From NCBI GenBank assembly GCA_903926565.1, contig CAIYJU010000048.1:1-49025 (forward strand): a stretch of 49,025 nt of DNA. The letters are read 5' to 3'. The position numbers were made by a program, and so were the translations under genes. Every line of letters starts with the position of its first letter. Within the stretch, counting starts at the first letter, position 1. Positions 24,218-32,835 of the stretch are shown here, in pieces. The DNA comes from an uncultured Bacteroidales bacterium. Lineage in GTDB: Bacteria; Bacteroidota; Bacteroidia; Bacteroidales; FEN-979. Below the pieces are notes generated by a model. It was not told where the DNA came from and made no database searches. It worked only from the letters and a program-made list of their open reading frames with translations.

Positions 24218-27200
24218 CTATTCAAGGTTAACAATAACAGTTTTTGTCAAATACCTGGATTCAGACCGTTCAAAATCTACAGCAAATCTGAAAATCTGCC
24301 CTGACCGATCAAGAAATCTGGCATTTTCAGCCGTGTAAACACCCCTCCCTCCACACCAGAATTCAAGAATCCCTGTACTTCCGGATTTACCTTCAACTTC
24401 AACCTCGTATAGACTTCCCGATAAATTGTCTGCCAGTATCCGCATCCCTTCTGAAGGATCACCCGGTTTCGGATCTGTTACAGCCGGTAATACTGATATC
24501 CCGCCTTCAGCTTCGATTATCAGTCTGCATGCCGATGCCAGTTCAAATGAGGCACTCAGGGTAATCGACCGGGAGGATTTGAAGGATGTAAAGGGAACCT
24601 CTGTCCCGTTAAGGGTTACACCTCCGATCCGGCTGCCGGCAGGTAACGAAGGCATGAATTCAATATTCACTGGTTTACCCTTATCCAGTGAGAATGAGAA
24701 TTCATATTTACCATTTTTACGGGTAAAATGAAGGTCAATAGCCTGGTCTCCCATCAGTACATGACGAATATCCAGCGAATCCCATTGTGGTGGCATCTGC
24801 GGAGCCAGGATGATTTTCTGCTCCTGGGCCCTTACTTCCAATCCAAGCAGGCCCTCGATAGCAGGCTGCAGTACCATGGTCTCTGACCAGCACTGGTGAG
24901 CACAAACCCCTGAGGGTTGATAAAATGCACCGTTCATCACCTCCTCAATGAAACCAAGTCCCCAGTTCCTGTGAATATTCAGGTTGTTCATGAGATGTGA
25001 AAACCCCTGGATGGAATTGCCGGTGGAATACTCTGCAAGGGAAGCCCATCCGGTAAACAACGGCCATACACTGCCATAATGATAACCGGTTGGTTTGAAC
25101 CAGGGACTGTCCTCCCGCAGGATCCGTACACCCCAGTTGGTTGAAAAATTGTTCCCGGCAATGCTTTTTAATGCAATGGTTGCCCGTTTATGGTCAGCCA
25201 TTCCGAAGTAGATTGGAACTGCAGGCAGAATGGTTTGCTCTGTCCTGAAGGAGCCATCTTTATTCTTTCCATAAGCAAAGAATTGTTGCTTATCGTTCCA
25301 GAAATCACTGATAACGGACTTTTTCTGCATTTCAGCCTCCTGGTGATATTTTTCAGCATCTCCATCCTGCATGAACAACGCCATATTGAAAGCCTCATTC
25401 ATTGCTGCGCCCCAGGCCCCGGCCATGTATGCCGTTGCATGGGAGCCATAAAGTTCGCCTCCTTCAACCCATCCATGACCGACATTGGTGTTCTCGATAA
25501 GATGGTCCTGATCTGTGTCTGTGGAGAAGCAGAAATTGATCGCACGTTTCACATTGGGCCATATTTTGCGCAAAAAAGCAGTATCGTTGGTGTGGCGGAA
25601 ATATTTTCCTGCAAGTACAACATAAAGCGGGGTCGCATCCGCAGCATCATAATGGAGGAGCCCTGAGGTACTTGCCTCATGAAAAATTTTTCCGTTCAGG
25701 TCCTGGTATTTGTTGAAAAATTCAAGCTGGGACTTCACTTTATCAAAATCGCCATAGTCAAGCAAGGCAAAACTGCTCCACTCAGCATCACGTCCAAAAT
25801 ACCATCCGTAGCCCGGCCTTCCGTTCACCTTGTGGCCACCATCCCATCCATGACGGGTGGTTGAATAACCTGCAACCAGCGCTTTGCCCATGCCCGGGGC
25901 ATTGACGAAAAACCGGTCGGCAGCAATCAAAGACCAACGATAACCTGCATTGAAGTTATTGTCAGGGGTGGTGATCAGGAGGCACTTATCAAGGATTGAC
26001 TGAGAATGCTGCCGTGACTTTTGGTAAACATGGCCCGGATCATGAATTGTTTTATCAAATTGTGAGAAAGTACTCTTGTAACCTTCGCTGGAAGCGCTGT
26101 ACACGATATCCAGGTTGTCATTCATCTCAAGTTTATAACACAACAGTCCTGCTACCTGCAGCTTGCCGGATTGAATTCCCTGGAAAATACTGTCCTTTTT
26201 ACTATAAGTAAATCCTTCAAATTGCCCGGCAAGGTGGTACACCGGTTCTTTATTTCCCCCGATCATCACATTCAGGCTGCCCGATTGATCCTGGATCGAG
26301 ATTGCCCGGAGGTCATTGTCCCATGAATGGCAGATGGACCCGGTAACCCGCTCCGAATAAGGCCACATCCACCGCAGGTTTGACTTGAAACGGATGGTTA
26401 GCCTGGCTCCATAAACACCCCTGTACTCATAATGAATAACCCCGTTGGGTTCGTCGGGATCGTTGACAACCACCTCCCTGAGATAGGCCCTTGGAAATTT
26501 ATACTGCCGCGCAAAATAGGCCGGGTCGACCTCTATCTCCGGGCGCTCATCATTGAGCCAGTAAACCGTGTCTTTATAATCAAACGAGATACCCACCTCA
26601 TAATCACGGAAGGCCATAAAAGGATGTGCCCAAACTTCTTCAATGCCACCTTGTTCAATGCCCATTGTCAACATGCGCTCACCTGCAACATCCCAGAAAT
26701 TGTCAGAGGCAAACAGACGCTTTATGGCAATGTCAAACGGATTCATTTCCCATTTTGCCGCTTGTGGAACCTGACGGAGAAGCTGATCTGTTTCAGGGCG
26801 CGGCAGGCAATCCAACACCGAAACAGGGGAGTAGTCCCAATAGAATTCCTTTTGTCCTTTATAACGACCCGTCAGGTAATTCAGGCAATTTTGGGTGAAC
26901 ATGCTGAGATGTTCAGGATTGCTGTTGGGAGCGGTGAATTCCATGTATCCGCCAACAGCGAGAACTTTTCCTTTTCCCGGGTTATATTCCAGCACGAGTC
27001 TGGAATCTTCCCGCAAAAAAATATAATCCCAGTCAACTGCAATGACTTTGCCCTGCCGGGGTAAACGAACACCAAAGAAGCCTGTGATACGCGACGTAAT
27101 ATCCACTGTGGGCCTGCAAATGTATGCTCCGCCGTTCAATCCGTCAAACAAAGGGTGTTCCCGGAAAGCATGAAATCCCAGTCGCCTTCCGTATCCCTCA

Positions 27201-27703
27201 TCAATACAGATTTTTGTACTGTCCTGCAATTCTACCGTTTCAAAACCAAGTAGATTAATATAGTGTGCCGCCTGCAGTGTCAGCCACAGGTTGCCACCTT
27301 TATCAACATACGTTATTAGTGCGTTAACAAGTTTGGAATCGCTTTCTGCCGGAGCAAATACGGTTGTGTCAGGCCTGTGTATCCAGATTGCTGAAAACCG
27401 TGAGTTTGTTTTTCCCTGGTTTTCAAACTCCTTAAATGTCAGGAATTCTGCCTTATATGCACCGAACTTTTCAAGATTGTCAAATGCAAGCTTAACCTCC
27501 GGGTTCACTTCTGAATAGGGTCGTAAACTTACAAACCCGATAAGGGGCTTATTGGCTGCTGCCACAACTGTGTTTTTCTTTGTCAGAGGAATGGTATGCA
27601 TCCGCATACTCTGACCTTTTGCTGCCTGTGAAAGAGCTTGTTGAACGGGAAATATCAGAAGTGTTAAAGTACAATAAAACAATACTATAAGGTATTTCAT
27701 CAT
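24218..27703 (-). CDS. Large exported six-hairpin glycosidase (GDE/GH133-like) with an N-terminal GATase1-like domain
   Basis: A 1161-aa protein with signal peptide (MMKYLIVLFYCTLTLLIFPVQQALSQ). Residues ~45-300 resemble a DUF4350/glutamine-amidotransferase-like Rossmann domain (FVSLRPYSEVN, YVDKGGNLWLTLQAAHY, GKVLAVGGYMEF). A beta-rich region (~300-620) precedes an (alpha/alpha)6 barrel (~620-1000) with GYGWYFGRDAEWSSFALLDYGD, IFHEASTSGLLHYDAADATPLYV, VGHGWVEGGELYGSHATAYM and YHYGSVWPLFTGWAS. This resembles amylo-1,6-glucosidase C-terminal domains and fungal-type GDE homologs. GRDAEW and DAADATP carry candidate catalytic acids. It starts 2 bases after the HAD gene stop, so the two are co-transcribed. 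Substrate unknown. Confidence 0.78.
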   Translation of the reverse strand: MMKYLIVLFYCTLTLLIFPVQQALSQAAKGQSMRMHTIPLTKKNTVVAAANKPLIGFVSLRPYSEVNPEVKLAFDNLEKFGAYKAEFLTFKEFENQGKTNSRFSAIWIHRPDTTVFAPAESDSKLVNALITYVDKGGNLWLTLQAAHYINLLGFETVELQDSTKICIDEGYGRRLGFHAFREHPLFDGLNGGAYICRPTVDITSRITGFFGVRLPRQGKVIAVDWDYIFLREDSRLVLEYNPGKGKVLAVGGYMEFTAPNSNPEHLSMFTQNCLNYLTGRYKGQKEFYWDYSPVSVLDCLPRPETDQLLRQVPQAAKWEMNPFDIAIKRLFASDNFWDVAGERMLTMGIEQGGIEEVWAHPFMAFRDYEVGISFDYKDTVYWLNDERPEIEVDPAYFARQYKFPRAYLREVVVNDPDEPNGVIHYEYRGVYGARLTIRFKSNLRWMWPYSERVTGSICHSWDNDLRAISIQDQSGSLNVMIGGNKEPVYHLAGQFEGFTYSKKDSIFQGIQSGKLQVAGLLCYKLEMNDNLDIVYSASSEGYKSTFSQFDKTIHDPGHVYQKSRQHSQSILDKCLLITTPDNNFNAGYRWSLIAADRFFVNAPGMGKALVAGYSTTRHGWDGGHKVNGRPGYGWYFGRDAEWSSFALLDYGDFDKVKSQLEFFNKYQDLNGKIFHEASTSGLLHYDAADATPLYVVLAGKYFRHTNDTAFLRKIWPNVKRAINFCFSTDTDQDHLIENTNVGHGWVEGGELYGSHATAYMAGAWGAAMNEAFNMALFMQDGDAEKYHQEAEMQKKSVISDFWNDKQQFFAYGKNKDGSFRTEQTILPAVPIYFGMADHKRATIALKSIAGNNFSTNWGVRILREDSPWFKPTGYHYGSVWPLFTGWASLAEYSTGNSIQGFSHLMNNLNIHRNWGLGFIEEVMNGAFYQPSGVCAHQCWSETMVLQPAIEGLLGLEVRAQEQKIILAPQMPPQWDSLDIRHVLMGDQAIDLHFTRKNGKYEFSFSLDKGKPVNIEFMPSLPAGSRIGGVTLNGTEVPFTSFKSSRSITLSASFELASACRLIIEAEGGISVLPAVTDPKPGDPSEGMRILADNLSGSLYEVEVEGKSGSTGILEFWCGGRGVYTAENARFLDRSGQIFRFAVDFERSESRYLTKTVIVNLE

Positions 27704-27705
27704 AA

Positions 27706-28350
27706 CTATTGAATTAAGTAACTCAATGATGCGATCAGCGGCACGCCAATTTCAAGTAATCGTTCTTTGCTATGATGTCCGTTTGGAATAAGTACGCAGT
27801 CAATGCCGATTTCTGCTGCCACTTCAGCATCATGACGGGTGTCTCCGATGAAGAGCATTTTTGCTTTTTCAATGCCTATTTCATTTATAAGGTGGAATCC
27901 GACATCGGTTTTTCCATGGGCATAATGGTCATCAAGGCCACGGATCCGTTCAAAATAATTGAAAACGCCCAGGCTCCTGGTCTCAGTGATCAATTCGTTT
28001 TGCTCCCGTGCAGAAAGGATATTCTGAGAGAATCCCATTTCGGAAATTCTCGAAAGAACCTCTTTCACCTGGGGATACAGAATGGTTTCCTGCTGGCGCC
28101 GGTTGTAACGCGTGATAAACTCCATCCCGACTTCATCAAAAGGCTCTATATCAAAGTCGAAGCCCAGTTTTGCATAATAATTCTTCACCGGAAAATCGAA
28201 CAGTTCCTTGTACTCTTCCAATGTCCTCAGGCGCAGGTCCCGCTCCCTGAGCATCCCGTTCATCACATCCACACAGAGCCAGGCGTCGTCGAGCAGTGTT
28301 CCGTTCCAATCCCAGATGATGTGTGTATAGTTCTTCAGTTCGATTGCCAT
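27706..28350 (-). CDS. HAD-superfamily hydrolase (phosphoglycolate phosphatase-like)
   Basis: A 214-aa cytoplasmic haloacid-dehalogenase-type phosphatase. Motif I is DWNGTLLDD (nucleophile Asp ~14, with Asn in place of the second acid in DxDGT). A helical cap occupies ~20-85. Motif II is ILSAREQ, and motifs III/IV are near GKTDVGF and LFIGDTRHDAEVA. The variant DWNGT is used in several HAD phosphatases. It is the first gene of the minus-strand array and is separated by only 2 bases from the large glycosidase. It may act on a sugar phosphate, but that is inference. Confidence 0.86.
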   Translation of the reverse strand: MAIELKNYTHIIWDWNGTLLDDAWLCVDVMNGMLRERDLRLRTLEEYKELFDFPVKNYYAKLGFDFDIEPFDEVGMEFITRYNRRQQETILYPQVKEVLSRISEMGFSQNILSAREQNELITETRSLGVFNYFERIRGLDDHYAHGKTDVGFHLINEIGIEKAKMLFIGDTRHDAEVAAEIGIDCVLIPNGHHSKERLLEIGVPLIASLSYLIQ

Positions 28351-28416
28351 TTATCGCTATTTTTGCACTGGTTATTGAGTCACGGTGAGCCTCATTTTAA
28401 AAGAACCCTACCGGAT

Positions 28417-28424
28417 TATATTTG
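28417..28424 (+). promoter_or_regulatory. -7 promoter element (TATATTTG) at the 5' end of the radical SAM gene
   Basis: TATATTTG is an exact TAnnTTTG match. It overlaps the upstream-most TTG start (28422) of the radical SAM gene, so translation more likely begins downstream, for example at GTG 28455. A second match, TATTTTTG, lies at 28358-28365. Confidence 0.45.
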
Positions 28425-28454
28425 TCAAAAATACTGAAAATACCAACCAGTGAC

Positions 28455-29426
28455 GTGAAATTTGGTGCCTTTACCGACCTCCTGGAGGAATTGAAAAATT
28501 GTGCATTGTGCCCAAGGAACTGCCATGCCGACAGGTTCTCCGGATCGAAAGGGGTTTGTAAATCCGATGCTTCTTTCAACATCGCCTCAATTTGCATCCA
28601 TCGGGGAGAGGAACCTGCAATCTGCGGTACCACCGGCATTTGCAATATTTTCTTTGCCGGTTGCAACCTGCAATGCATCTATTGCCAGAATCACCAGATA
28701 AGCCGCACGATTCATCATGCGGTTACCCCCCGGCTCCATGACCGACCAACATTTCATCTGTATCGCATCGAACTTTCTGATGTTATCACACAAATCACCA
28801 CCATCCTCGATCAGGGCGTCAATCGTGTGGGATTTGTCTCTCCATCACATTTCATCCCTCAAATGAAGGTCATCATCAACATCATTCATTCCCTGGGCTA
28901 CAAACCAGTGTGGGTATATAACACCAATGGGTATGATAAGGCTGAGACCCTCCGGACACTCGAAGGCATGATCGATATTTACCTTCCTGATTTTAAGTAT
29001 ATTGACACGGAACTTTCCGGGCAATATTCAGGTGCCCGTGATTATCCTGAATATGCCGCAAAAGCGTTAAAGGAGATGTACCGCCAGAAAGGAAATTCGC
29101 TGATTACCGACGAAAATAATGTTGCAGAATCAGGTATCATTATACGGCACCTGGTTTTGCCCGGACATGTTGAGAACAGCCTGGGCGTTTTACGGTTTCT
29201 TGCAGAAGAAATTTCTCCCCGGATCCATGTTTCGCTGATGGCTCAATATTACCCGACCAACCTGGTGAAAAATCATGTCAACCTCGGTCGGGTGGTTTCG
29301 AATTTTGAATATCAGCAGGTTACTGATGAAATGGAGAAATTGGGGATGTTTAACGGATGGATACAGGAGTTTGAAAGCAGCGAATTCTATCGCCCGGACT
29401 TCAACAACCTGCACCCGTTTGAATAA
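28455..29426 (+). CDS. PflA/PflX-like radical SAM protein
   Basis: A protein of about 323 aa if started at GTG 28455; an in-frame TTG at 28422 adds 11 residues but lies within a promoter element. The radical SAM motif is GCNLQCIYCQN (CxxxCxxC). It is preceded by a second cysteine cluster, NCALCPRNCHADR, characteristic of the COG1313 'PflX' group. That group is related to pyruvate formate-lyase activating enzymes, but its target is not established. A glycyl-radical partner is not present in the window. It is divergent from the HAD gene and followed by a secreted cysteine peptidase. Confidence 0.87.
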   Translation: MKFGAFTDLLEELKNCALCPRNCHADRFSGSKGVCKSDASFNIASICIHRGEEPAICGTTGICNIFFAGCNLQCIYCQNHQISRTIHHAVTPRLHDRPTFHLYRIELSDVITQITTILDQGVNRVGFVSPSHFIPQMKVIINIIHSLGYKPVWVYNTNGYDKAETLRTLEGMIDIYLPDFKYIDTELSGQYSGARDYPEYAAKALKEMYRQKGNSLITDENNVAESGIIIRHLVLPGHVENSLGVLRFLAEEISPRIHVSLMAQYYPTNLVKNHVNLGRVVSNFEYQQVTDEMEKLGMFNGWIQEFESSEFYRPDFNNLHPFE

Positions 29427-29590
29427 CCACCTGTCCGACTGCCCGCTTCATTTATCGTCAATTTCTCCCTGTTCAGCTAATTTCTTTGGCATGTAAGGGT
29501 GATATCCTTACATTTACCACAAAATATTATTTTAGGCACAAATTATTCCTCAGCCAATTTTTATCAATGCTCACTTTTAACAATTTTATC

Positions 29591-30799
29591 ATGCGAAAAT
29601 CTTATCTGTTCATGATTGTCATCCTGCTTTTTGCCTCTGCTTCAGCAGGGTTTGCCCAGGAAAAAGAAAAGAAATCAGATTCCGGTTACGTTTTCACAAT
29701 GGTCAAACAACTTCCGGCAACTGCTGTTAAAAATCAATATCGTTCGGGAACATGCTGGAGTTATTCGGCCATCTCATTTCTTGAGTCGGAGCTGCTTCGT
29801 ACAGGCAAGGATACGTTTGATCTTTCGGAGATGTTCTGTGTGCGCAATGCATACGCTGATAAAGCCTTACTCTACATCAGGTTCAACGGGAAACACAATT
29901 TTGGCGGGGGAGGTGCTGCCCATGATGTTACCAGTGTGCTCAGGAATTATGGCATGATGCCGGATGTGGCATATTCGGGAATGACTATTGGTGAGCCGAA
30001 CCCTGTTCATGGCGAAATGGATGCCGTGCTGGAAGCCAATGTAGAAGCTGTTTTGAAGAATTCCAACAAAAAACTCTCACCGGTGTGGCACCAGGGATTC
30101 AACGGATTGCTCGACGCCTACCTTGGTAAGGTTCCTGAAAAATTCACATACAAAGGCAAAGAATATTCTCCCAGGTCCTTTGCAGACATGATGGGTCTCA
30201 ATCCCGATGATTATGTTGAACTGAGTTCATATACGCATCATCCGTTCTACTCAAGGTTTATATTGGAAGTACCGGATAACTGGGAAATGGGAGAAGTTTA
30301 CAATGTACCGGTTGATGAAATGATGCAGGTACTTGATAATTCAATCAGCCAGGGTTATACGGTTGTCTGGGGCGCAGATGTAAGTGAAAAAGGTTTTGCC
30401 TGGAAAAGTGGAGTTGCAGTGGTGCCTGACAAAAGTGTAGCTGACATTGCCGGAATGGAGAGTGGCAAATGGTCGAAAATGACGGATGCTGAGAAAGATA
30501 AACTGCTTTTTAAATTTGACAAGCCAAATCCTGAGAAAAAAATCACCCAGGAGATGCGCCAGGTTGAATTTGACAATTATCAAACTACAGATGATCATGG
30601 CATGCACATCACCGGGATCGCCAAAGACCAGAATGGTGCCAAATACTACCTCATCAAAAACTCATGGGGCACCGATGGAAGTCCTTACAAAGGGTATTTC
30701 TACGCATCAGAATCTTATATGAGGCTGAAAACCATGGATATCATGGTTCATAAAAATGCAATCCCAAAAGAACTCAGGAAAAAACTGGGAATCAACTAG
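29591..30799 (+). CDS. Secreted C1-family cysteine peptidase (bleomycin hydrolase/PepC-like)
   Basis: A 402-aa papain-fold aminopeptidase. An open frame begins at 29486, but ATG 29591 begins a signal peptide (MRKSYLFMIVILLFASASAGFAQ) and is preferred. Catalytic residues can be read: Cys in RSGTCWSYSA (residue ~54), His in DDHGMHITGIA (~345) and Asn in IKNSWGTDG (~366); the oxyanion Gln is in VKNQYRSGTC. The C1B type normally trims N-terminal residues and is cytoplasmic, whereas Bacteroidota carry exported versions like this one. The gene is complete. The 164-base upstream gap contains TTTG (29485-29488) and a weak -7-like TACATTTA about 20 bases later. Confidence 0.9.
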   Translation: MRKSYLFMIVILLFASASAGFAQEKEKKSDSGYVFTMVKQLPATAVKNQYRSGTCWSYSAISFLESELLRTGKDTFDLSEMFCVRNAYADKALLYIRFNGKHNFGGGGAAHDVTSVLRNYGMMPDVAYSGMTIGEPNPVHGEMDAVLEANVEAVLKNSNKKLSPVWHQGFNGLLDAYLGKVPEKFTYKGKEYSPRSFADMMGLNPDDYVELSSYTHHPFYSRFILEVPDNWEMGEVYNVPVDEMMQVLDNSISQGYTVVWGADVSEKGFAWKSGVAVVPDKSVADIAGMESGKWSKMTDAEKDKLLFKFDKPNPEKKITQEMRQVEFDNYQTTDDHGMHITGIAKDQNGAKYYLIKNSWGTDGSPYKGYFYASESYMRLKTMDIMVHKNAIPKELRKKLGIN

Positions 30800-30807
30800 G
30801 GCTTTAT

Positions 30808-30879
30808 AACCACCAGGACACAAAGACGCCAGGACCTGGTTATTCAAAACGGTTTTTGCGTCTTTGCACCTTAGCGGTT
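30808..30879. repeat. Imperfect inverted repeat of the Bacteroidota 'ACACAAAGACGC' type
   Basis: The left arm 30808-30836 (AACCACCAGGACACAAAGAC…) pairs with the right arm 30851-30879 (…GCGTCTTTGCACCTTAGCGG). The two share the central 11-base CAAAGACGC-type core and most flanking bases. It lies between the convergent C1 peptidase and aat genes and may serve as a terminator. Confidence 0.6.
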
Positions 30880-30912
30880 GAAATATGCCGGATGAAAATT
30901 GAAATCTTTATG

Positions 30913-31587
30913 TTACCACGGACCTCTTATGGTAACCTCCTTCAATGTTGTGTTCAGTAGTTTTATATAATCATTCCTGCTTAATTTTATTGCTCCGAGC
31001 CCGACCAGGTGTGATGTCTCCACCTGGCAGTCAATAAATCTGAACCCATATTGCCGGCACCGTTCCACAAGGGCATTGAATGCAACCTTGGACGCATTGC
31101 TGCTTCTGAAAAACATGCTCTCGCCAAAGAATGCGGCCCCAAGGGATACACCATACAACCCGCCGGCAAGTTCATTCCCCATGAATACTTCAACTGAATG
31201 TGCAAATCCCTGCTTATTCAGTTCACAGTAGGCTTCGATGAAATCCTCACTGATCCATGTTCCGTCCTGTCCGGGTCTGGGAGCTTCGGCACAGGCACGG
31301 ATCACCTCCTCAAAAACAGTATCGAATTTTACGCTGAACCTGCTGCTCCTGAGAATTCGCTTTAATGAATCAGAAACCATAAACTGATCGGGAAACATAA
31401 CAAGGCGCGGGTCAGGAGAGTACCAGTAAACGTCGTCGTCATCCCTGAACCATGGAAAAATGCCATGAGCATAAGCCTGCAGCAATCGTTTCGATGAAAG
31501 GTCTCCTCCGATAGCCACAAGGCCGTCAGGTTCTGCCTCATCCACAGGCGGAAAAAAAGGTTCTTCAGGTAAAAGATATACTGTCAT
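30913..31587 (-). CDS. aat: Leucyl/phenylalanyl-tRNA--protein transferase
   Basis: A 224-aa cytoplasmic enzyme that transfers Leu or Phe from aminoacyl-tRNA to proteins with N-terminal Arg or Lys, creating N-degrons. Family motifs are present: FFPPVDEAEPDGLVAIGGDL, AYAHGIFPWF, WYSPDPRLV, WISEDFIEAYCELNKQGFAHSVE, GGLYGVSLGAAFFGESMF, and FIDCQVETSHLVGLGA near the C-terminus. The length is typical. The start overlaps the stop of the aminotransferase gene by 4 bases, so the two are translationally coupled. The adaptor that recognises its products, ClpS, is encoded at 43470-43742. Confidence 0.95.
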   Translation of the reverse strand: MTVYLLPEEPFFPPVDEAEPDGLVAIGGDLSSKRLLQAYAHGIFPWFRDDDDVYWYSPDPRLVMFPDQFMVSDSLKRILRSSRFSVKFDTVFEEVIRACAEAPRPGQDGTWISEDFIEAYCELNKQGFAHSVEVFMGNELAGGLYGVSLGAAFFGESMFFRSSNASKVAFNALVERCRQYGFRFIDCQVETSHLVGLGAIKLSRNDYIKLLNTTLKEVTIRGPW

Positions 31588-32768
31588 AATGAATCAAGTA
31601 CGGTCAATAACTTTTCACATGCCAGGTCAATTTCTTCAAAGGTGATCGTGAGGGGAGGGGCAATGCGGAAGGTAGCAGGTTTAAACAGGTACCAGTCAAT
31701 AATCAGTCCGTTTTTCAGGGCAGATTCCATGAAAAGGCCCCGCTTTTCAGGCTGGGCAAGGTCAACGCCAAGCGCAAGCCCTGCACGCCGGATCTCCGAA
31801 ACGGCCGGATGCCCGGAGAGTTGCTCCACAAAATGTGCCCCCTTTTCATCAGCCACTGAAATTAGATCGTCAGCCAACAGCACCTCCAGCCCAGCCAGCC
31901 CGGCCGCGCAACTTACAGGGTGGCCGCCAAAAGTAGTGATATGTCCCAGCTCGGGATTGTATGCAAGGGTGTCCATGACTTTTTTTGAAGCAATAAATGC
32001 TCCCAAGGGCATTCCCGCGCCAAGGGCCTTTGCAAGCACCAGGATGTCGGGAACGAAATCGTAGTGCTCAAAACTGAAAAGTTTGCCTGTCCGGCCCATG
32101 CCCATTTGAACATCATCAACAATGATCATCACCCCATCACGTGCACAGCGCCTTTTCAGCTGATTGAGAAAATATGGCTCCACAGAGATAATCCCGGCTT
32201 CAGCCTGTACCAGTTCAATAACGACACAGGCTGTTCGGGTTGAGATCTTCTCAAGGTGGCAGTAGTTGTTGAATTCGATAAGCCTGACATCGGGGAGCAG
32301 GGGCCTGAACGCATTTTTCAGGGTTTCATGTCCAAGGATGCTCAGGCTGCCATGGGTACTGCCATGGTAGGCATCAACAAACGAGATTATCTCAGTGCGG
32401 CCGGTATGTCGTTTGGCAAGTTTCAACGCACCTTCGATGGCTTCACTGCCTGAATTGACGAAGTAAACGGAATCAAGTTTCTCAGGCAAAAGGCCGGCCA
32501 GCTTTGTTGCAAGCCGAACCTGCGGCGATTGAATAAACTCCCCGTATACATTGAGATGCAGGTATTTGTCAAGCTGAGCCCTGATTGCTTCAAGCACCTT
32601 CGGATGTCGGTGCCCGGTATTACTCACCGTAATTCCTGCTACGAGATCTATATATTGTTCACCGGAAGGTGTATATAAATAGATGCCTTCAGCCTTTTCA
32701 ATCTGCAGTCCCATCGGGTAAAATGACGGCAAACCAAGATGCCGGTAAAATAATTCACGTTCTGTCAT
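31584..32768 (-). CDS. Class III pyridoxal-phosphate aminotransferase (acetylornithine aminotransferase-like)
   Basis: A 394-aa fold-type I aminotransferase. Landmarks are NSGSEA at 105-110 (phosphate binding), SFVDAYHGSTHG at 129-140, the class III signature IIVDDVQMGMGRTG (Asp replaces the usual Glu), and the PLP lysine K247 in LVLAKALGAGMPLG. It resembles acetylornithine and ornithine aminotransferases, but no arginine-biosynthesis genes surround it. Coupling to aat through a 4-base overlap is conserved-looking but does not reveal the substrate. A -7 element precedes it at 32794-32801. Confidence 0.9.
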   Translation of the reverse strand: MTERELFYRHLGLPSFYPMGLQIEKAEGIYLYTPSGEQYIDLVAGITVSNTGHRHPKVLEAIRAQLDKYLHLNVYGEFIQSPQVRLATKLAGLLPEKLDSVYFVNSGSEAIEGALKLAKRHTGRTEIISFVDAYHGSTHGSLSILGHETLKNAFRPLLPDVRLIEFNNYCHLEKISTRTACVVIELVQAEAGIISVEPYFLNQLKRRCARDGVMIIVDDVQMGMGRTGKLFSFEHYDFVPDILVLAKALGAGMPLGAFIASKKVMDTLAYNPELGHITTFGGHPVSCAAGLAGLEVLLADDLISVADEKGAHFVEQLSGHPAVSEIRRAGLALGVDLAQPEKRGLFMESALKNGLIIDWYLFKPATFRIAPPLTITFEEIDLACEKLLTVLDSL

Positions 32769-32793
32769 TATCAGCTTTCTTTCTAATCCTCAC

Positions 32794-32801
32794 CAAAGAT
32801 A
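32794..32801 (-). promoter_or_regulatory. -7 promoter element (TATCTTTG) for the aminotransferase-aat operon
   Basis: The minus strand reads TATCTTTG, matching TAnnTTTG, 25 bases before the ATG at 32768. It is divergent from the SDR promoter at 32821-32828. Confidence 0.5.
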
Positions 32802-32820
32802 TAAAATCGGATGAAATATT

Positions 32821-32828
32821 TACTTTTG
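32821..32828 (+). promoter_or_regulatory. -7 promoter element (TACTTTTG) for the second SDR
   Basis: TACTTTTG matches TAnnTTTG and ends 7 bases before the ATG at 32836, implying a very short leader. Confidence 0.45.
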
Positions 32829-32835
32829 CAGAACC

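Noticed and set aside
25190..25666. Plus-strand open frames of 150-210 aa inside the large minus-strand glycosidases (also 22011, 26432 and 27772)
   Set aside because: They are antisense to well-supported enzymes and lack recognisable domains, signal peptides or promoters; long shadow frames are expected in such genes.
29486..29590. Longer N-terminus for the C1 peptidase
   Set aside because: ATG 29591 begins a clean signal peptide, which the longer form would bury.
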